NCBI GenBank assembly: GCA_018401735.1
Contig: JAGYKI010000002.1
Location: forward strand, 143,285 to 207,284
Length of the DNA stretch: 64,000 nucleotides
Reading direction: 5' to 3'
Source: Schleiferiaceae bacterium
GTDB taxonomy: Bacteria > Bacteroidota > Bacteroidia > Flavobacteriales > Schleiferiaceae
Part shown: positions 60,964 through 64,000 of the stretch, piece by piece
How positions within the stretch are numbered: the stretch's first letter is position 1
Layout of the letters: every line of letters begins with the position of its first letter
Translations under genes and position numbers: made by a program
Notes under the pieces: generated by a model
Database searches by the model: none
Told to the model about the DNA's origin: nothing
Seen by the model: the letters and a program-made list of their open reading frames with translations, nothing else

Positions 60964-63900
60964 ATGACTCTGCAAAAATTACTCACCTATGGGTTGCTTT
61001 TGTTGGTTACGGCTACCACTTATGGTCAGTGCCCACCACAAAGCTTACCCTTCACCGAAAACTTTAATAGTAGTGTCGGCTGCTTTACTATTACCGACGG
61101 AGGAACCACTACTGACACTTGGGTGCAAGCGGCATCAGGTGCTGGAACAGCTGGTGGCGATATCGATGGCACTGGTTTTATGGAAGTAGATAGCGACGCC
61201 GCTGGCAGTGGCAATACGCTGGACGAAACTTTAAGCTCTCCCTATATTGATGCTAGTAATGTTACGGGAACTCTTTTCCTTGAATTTGATCATTTTTTCC
61301 GCTCTTTAAACGCTAATGACAGTGTTTGGGTTGAAGTTTGGGATAGCATTGCTTGGCAAAGGGTTTACAGTACTAATAGTACGGTGGGTGCTTTTGGTTC
61401 CCCAGATCAGCAGCAAATTGACATTACCGCTTATGCTAATGACAGCCTACAAGTACGTTTTCGTTATGTAGATAATGGCTCTTGGGCTTGGTACTGGTTA
61501 GTCGATAACTTTAAAGTGGAATCGGTTCTATGTCCAAACCCCGCTGCTGTAACGGTTAGTGCTAACTCTGCCACTAGTATTACCGTAAACTTAAGTTCCC
61601 TTGCCGATACCATTGCCTTTGAATGGGGCCCAGTAGGCTTCACGCAAGGAACCGGTTGTGCCGGAATAAAGGCGACTATGGGTAGTTTGAATGTAGCTTT
61701 AAGCAATGCTGATGCGGGCACTTGTGTAAACCCAATCGGTCCCGGTACCTGCTATGATATATATATTGCGAATGCTTGTCCAGGTGGCGGCTATTCAGGC
61801 TATTCGGGTCCTTATACCTTTTGCACACCTTGTGCTACGGTAAACTTACCCTATTCTAATAATTTTAATGCTGGCCTTGGCTGTTTCACTGTTGTAGATG
61901 GCGGAACCAGTCCAGATACTTGGCGTGCCGCTCCCGCTGGTGGCGGCAGTAGTGGTGGTGACTTAGATGGCAGCGCTCACATCGAAGTGGATAGCGACGA
62001 TGCAGGTTCAGGAGAAACCTTAGTGGAAACTCTCTTCTCACCTATTATGGATGCATCTGGAGTAACCGGATCTTTAATTTTAGAGTTTGATCAGTACTAC
62101 CGCAATGGTGGTTCAGATGCCATTGATGTTGAAGTTTATGATGGTACTAATTGGATTAATATTTATAATTCAGGCAGTTCTGTTGGCGGTTTTAGTAATC
62201 CAGATCATCAGTATATTGATATTAGTGCTTATGCTAATGCTTCCCTGCAAGTGCGATTTGTGTACGACGATAATGGTGTTTGGGCTTGGTATTGGCTGCT
62301 CGATAATTTTAGCGTTCAAGAAGTGCTATGCAGCCCTTCTAGTAATTTTACGGCTAATTATATAGGTAGTGATAGCGTAAACCTTGGCTGGACCGTTGGA
62401 ACAGCAACAGGCAGCGCCATTGAATATGGCCCAGTAGGCTTTAATTTAGGATCAGGTACCAGTATAAACGCGGGCACTTCTCCTTTAGGAATTAATGGTT
62501 TAAGTCCTAACACCAATTATGACTTTTACCTTTTAGATAGTTGCGGCTCTACCGTGAGTGATACCATAGGCCCACTTAGTGCCACAACTGCTTGTTTAGC
62601 TGTGACCTTGCCTTACAGTGAAGATTTTGATAATGGCCAAGGCTGTTTTACTGTAAGCGACGGCGGTACTTCATCCGACACTTGGGTACATGCCCCAACA
62701 GGTGGTTTAACTAGCGGAGGTGACTTAGATGGCACTCCCTTTATGGAAGTGGATAGCGATGCTGCCGGCAGTGGAGAAACCTTGGTGGAAACTTTAAATT
62801 CACCCATAATGGATGCCAGCGCCTATATGACTGCGGGTTCCTTAAGTTTAATCTTCGACCAATATTACAATCATCTTGGTGCTGGTTCGGCATCGGTGGA
62901 AGTTTTTGATGGTAGCGTTTGGACACAAGTAGCTTCATTTACGAGTGATATTGGTGCTTTCAGTGCGCCCGACTCACAGAATATTGATATTACGCCCTAC
63001 GCTAACGCAAATTTGCAGGTGCGCTTTGTTTACGATGACGGCGGCTCTTGGGCTTGGTACTGGCTAATTGATAATTTTAAAGTTGAAGGTCAGCCTTGTG
63101 GCGCGGTTTCCAATATTGATACCAATAGCGTAGGCACCAATAATGTAGATTTCAATTGGACTTCTGCCAATGGTAGCCTTTGGAACATCAACTGGGGACC
63201 AGCTGGCTTCCGCCAAGGAACCGGTGTGACGGGAAGTTACGTCCGTGGTGTGAGCATGGCCAATTATAATTTAACTGGTTTACAAGCGGCAACCTGTTAT
63301 GATATTTATGTGCAAGATACTTGTGTAGGGATTGGTAACGGCGACTGGTTTGGACCCTATACCGTTTGTACCGATGTAAGTTGTTTCGATCCTACCAATT
63401 TAACTATTGGTGCCATCACTTCTAGTTCCGCGAGTTTCAGTTGGGTTGGCTTTGCCAATAGCTTCCAATATTCGATTGTTAATGCTCCTAGTGCTGCGCC
63501 AAGCTCTGGTACTTTAGGAATATCAAACAATTTAAATACTAACTTTTCTAGTTTAAGTTCAGCTAGTTCTTATTGCGTTTATGTGCGCTCTATCTGTGCC
63601 CCTGGCGATACCAGTGCTTGGGCAGGCCCGCTTTGCTTTAACACGACTTGCTTAACATTTACGGCCCCTTTCTTAGAAGATTTTGAAGGAGCAAGCACGA
63701 GTTGCTGGCAAAATGATACCGTAACAGGCAGTAAACTATGGTCTATGGGTGTTGGTTCAAGTGGCGGAACTATTACCACGCCTTATGCCGGGTCGCAAAA
63801 TGCTGTTTTCACTAGTAGTAGCGGCGGCCCTTATGTTACGCGGTTTGTTACACCGGTTATTGATGCGAGTGCTTTAAGTTCTACTGAATTAAGTTTTTGG

Positions 63901-64000
63901 TATGGACAAGAATCGTGGGCTGGCGATCAGAATACCTTAACAGTATATTACCGAACTGGTCCTAGTGCAACTTGGACTCAATTATGGACGGATGCAAATA
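60964..64000 (+). CDS. Large secreted multidomain protein (5' part; runs off the window)
   Basis: The frame is open for 1012 codons from the ATG at 60964 to the window end. Signal peptide MTLQKLLTYGLLLLVTATTYGQ. Then come three copies of a ~165-residue MAM-like domain (starting near 61027, 61848 and 62608), each with PFTENFN or PYSNNFN type openings, a GGT-DTW block and a VRF-Y-DNG-WAWYWL-DNF ending. These alternate with fibronectin-III-like units (EWGPVGFTQGTG, IEYGPVGFNLGSG, NWGPAGFRQGTG), then another III-like unit and, from about 63650, a jelly-roll domain (SWY/SFWYGQESW, AGSQNAVF). The same jelly-roll type occurs in the giant protein (near 36650-37080). A T9SS tail is expected beyond the edge but is not visible. 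Confidence 0.9.
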   Translation, partial: MTLQKLLTYGLLLLVTATTYGQCPPQSLPFTENFNSSVGCFTITDGGTTTDTWVQAASGAGTAGGDIDGTGFMEVDSDAAGSGNTLDETLSSPYIDASNVTGTLFLEFDHFFRSLNANDSVWVEVWDSIAWQRVYSTNSTVGAFGSPDQQQIDITAYANDSLQVRFRYVDNGSWAWYWLVDNFKVESVLCPNPAAVTVSANSATSITVNLSSLADTIAFEWGPVGFTQGTGCAGIKATMGSLNVALSNADAGTCVNPIGPGTCYDIYIANACPGGGYSGYSGPYTFCTPCATVNLPYSNNFNAGLGCFTVVDGGTSPDTWRAAPAGGGSSGGDLDGSAHIEVDSDDAGSGETLVETLFSPIMDASGVTGSLILEFDQYYRNGGSDAIDVEVYDGTNWINIYNSGSSVGGFSNPDHQYIDISAYANASLQVRFVYDDNGVWAWYWLLDNFSVQEVLCSPSSNFTANYIGSDSVNLGWTVGTATGSAIEYGPVGFNLGSGTSINAGTSPLGINGLSPNTNYDFYLLDSCGSTVSDTIGPLSATTACLAVTLPYSEDFDNGQGCFTVSDGGTSSDTWVHAPTGGLTSGGDLDGTPFMEVDSDAAGSGETLVETLNSPIMDASAYMTAGSLSLIFDQYYNHLGAGSASVEVFDGSVWTQVASFTSDIGAFSAPDSQNIDITPYANANLQVRFVYDDGGSWAWYWLIDNFKVEGQPCGAVSNIDTNSVGTNNVDFNWTSANGSLWNINWGPAGFRQGTGVTGSYVRGVSMANYNLTGLQAATCYDIYVQDTCVGIGNGDWFGPYTVCTDVSCFDPTNLTIGAITSSSASFSWVGFANSFQYSIVNAPSAAPSSGTLGISNNLNTNFSSLSSASSYCVYVRSICAPGDTSAWAGPLCFNTTCLTFTAPFLEDFEGASTSCWQNDTVTGSKLWSMGVGSSGGTITTPYAGSQNAVFTSSSGGPYVTRFVTPVIDASALSSTELSFWYGQESWAGDQNTLTVYYRTGPSATWTQLWTDAN

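Noticed and set aside
1..64000. tRNA, rRNA or riboswitch genes
   Set aside because: Intergenic regions were read for cloverleaf or known aptamer motifs; none convincing by eye.

Overview
The window is a Bacteroidota chromosome segment, most likely a marine Flavobacteriales/Cryomorphaceae-like bacterium. This rests on the protein families (DUF5687 and DUF3078 proteins, a fused branched-chain E1, LruC), on several very large secreted proteins with type IX secretion (T9SS) type A tails, on TAnnTTTG-type promoter boxes, and on weak Shine-Dalgarno signals. No rRNA, tRNA or CRISPR was seen. Both window edges cut genes: a DUF4143-type ATPase on the left and a large T9SS cargo gene on the right.

Layout. 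1-6.8 kb: RNase R, then an ECF sigma operon (sigma factor, membrane-anchored partner, small exported helical protein, outer-membrane barrel protein), then an ElaA-type acetyltransferase. 6.8-7.5 kb: tandem 246-bp repeats. 7.6-11.5 kb: first phenylacetate island, paaE divergent from paaABCD. 11.7-20.1 kb: a T9SS subtilase, a Fic protein, an LruC/ice-binding-like lipoprotein and a T9SS protein. 20.3-28.7 kb: second phenylacetate island (paaG, paaH, a DUF5687 ABC pair, a 2Fe-2S protein, an unknown helical protein, paaI, a NUDIX-type regulator, paaJ, paaY). 29.4-39.9 kb: one 3509-residue secreted protein. 40-47.4 kb: prolyl oligopeptidase, fasciclin lipoprotein, a FabH-like synthase, and a tightly coupled trio (PAPS sulfotransferase, 46-residue membrane protein, arylsulfotransferase-like propeller). 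47.5-53.6 kb: paaZ, a paaF-like hydratase, a DUF3078 protein and a branched-chain 2-oxoacid dehydrogenase E1. 53.6-54.9 kb: non-coding repeats. 54.9-60.6 kb: M28 peptidase, DUF819 membrane protein, MutS2 and a YjdI/CDGSH protein. 61-64 kb: the start of another large T9SS cargo gene.

How it fits together. Apart from the phenylacetate-CoA ligase (paaK), the window carries every step of aerobic phenylacetyl-CoA breakdown: epoxidation (PaaABC, D, E), isomerisation to oxepin-CoA (PaaG), ring hydrolysis and aldehyde oxidation (PaaZ), then beta-oxidation (PaaJ, PaaF, PaaH), with PaaI and PaaY as rescue and housekeeping enzymes. The genes lie in three islands separated by secreted-protein genes. A catalytically degenerate NUDIX/winged-helix protein with a palindrome just upstream is the best candidate local regulator.

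The least explained items are: the sulfotransferase/46-residue/ASST-like trio joined by 1-nt overlaps; a MITE-like repeat family with conserved inverted ends between genes; an 11-residue Trp-bearing repeat in the sigma-operon barrel protein; an LruC protein with an inserted ice-binding-like domain; and an equal-length internal duplication with a 2763-bp offset in the giant protein.
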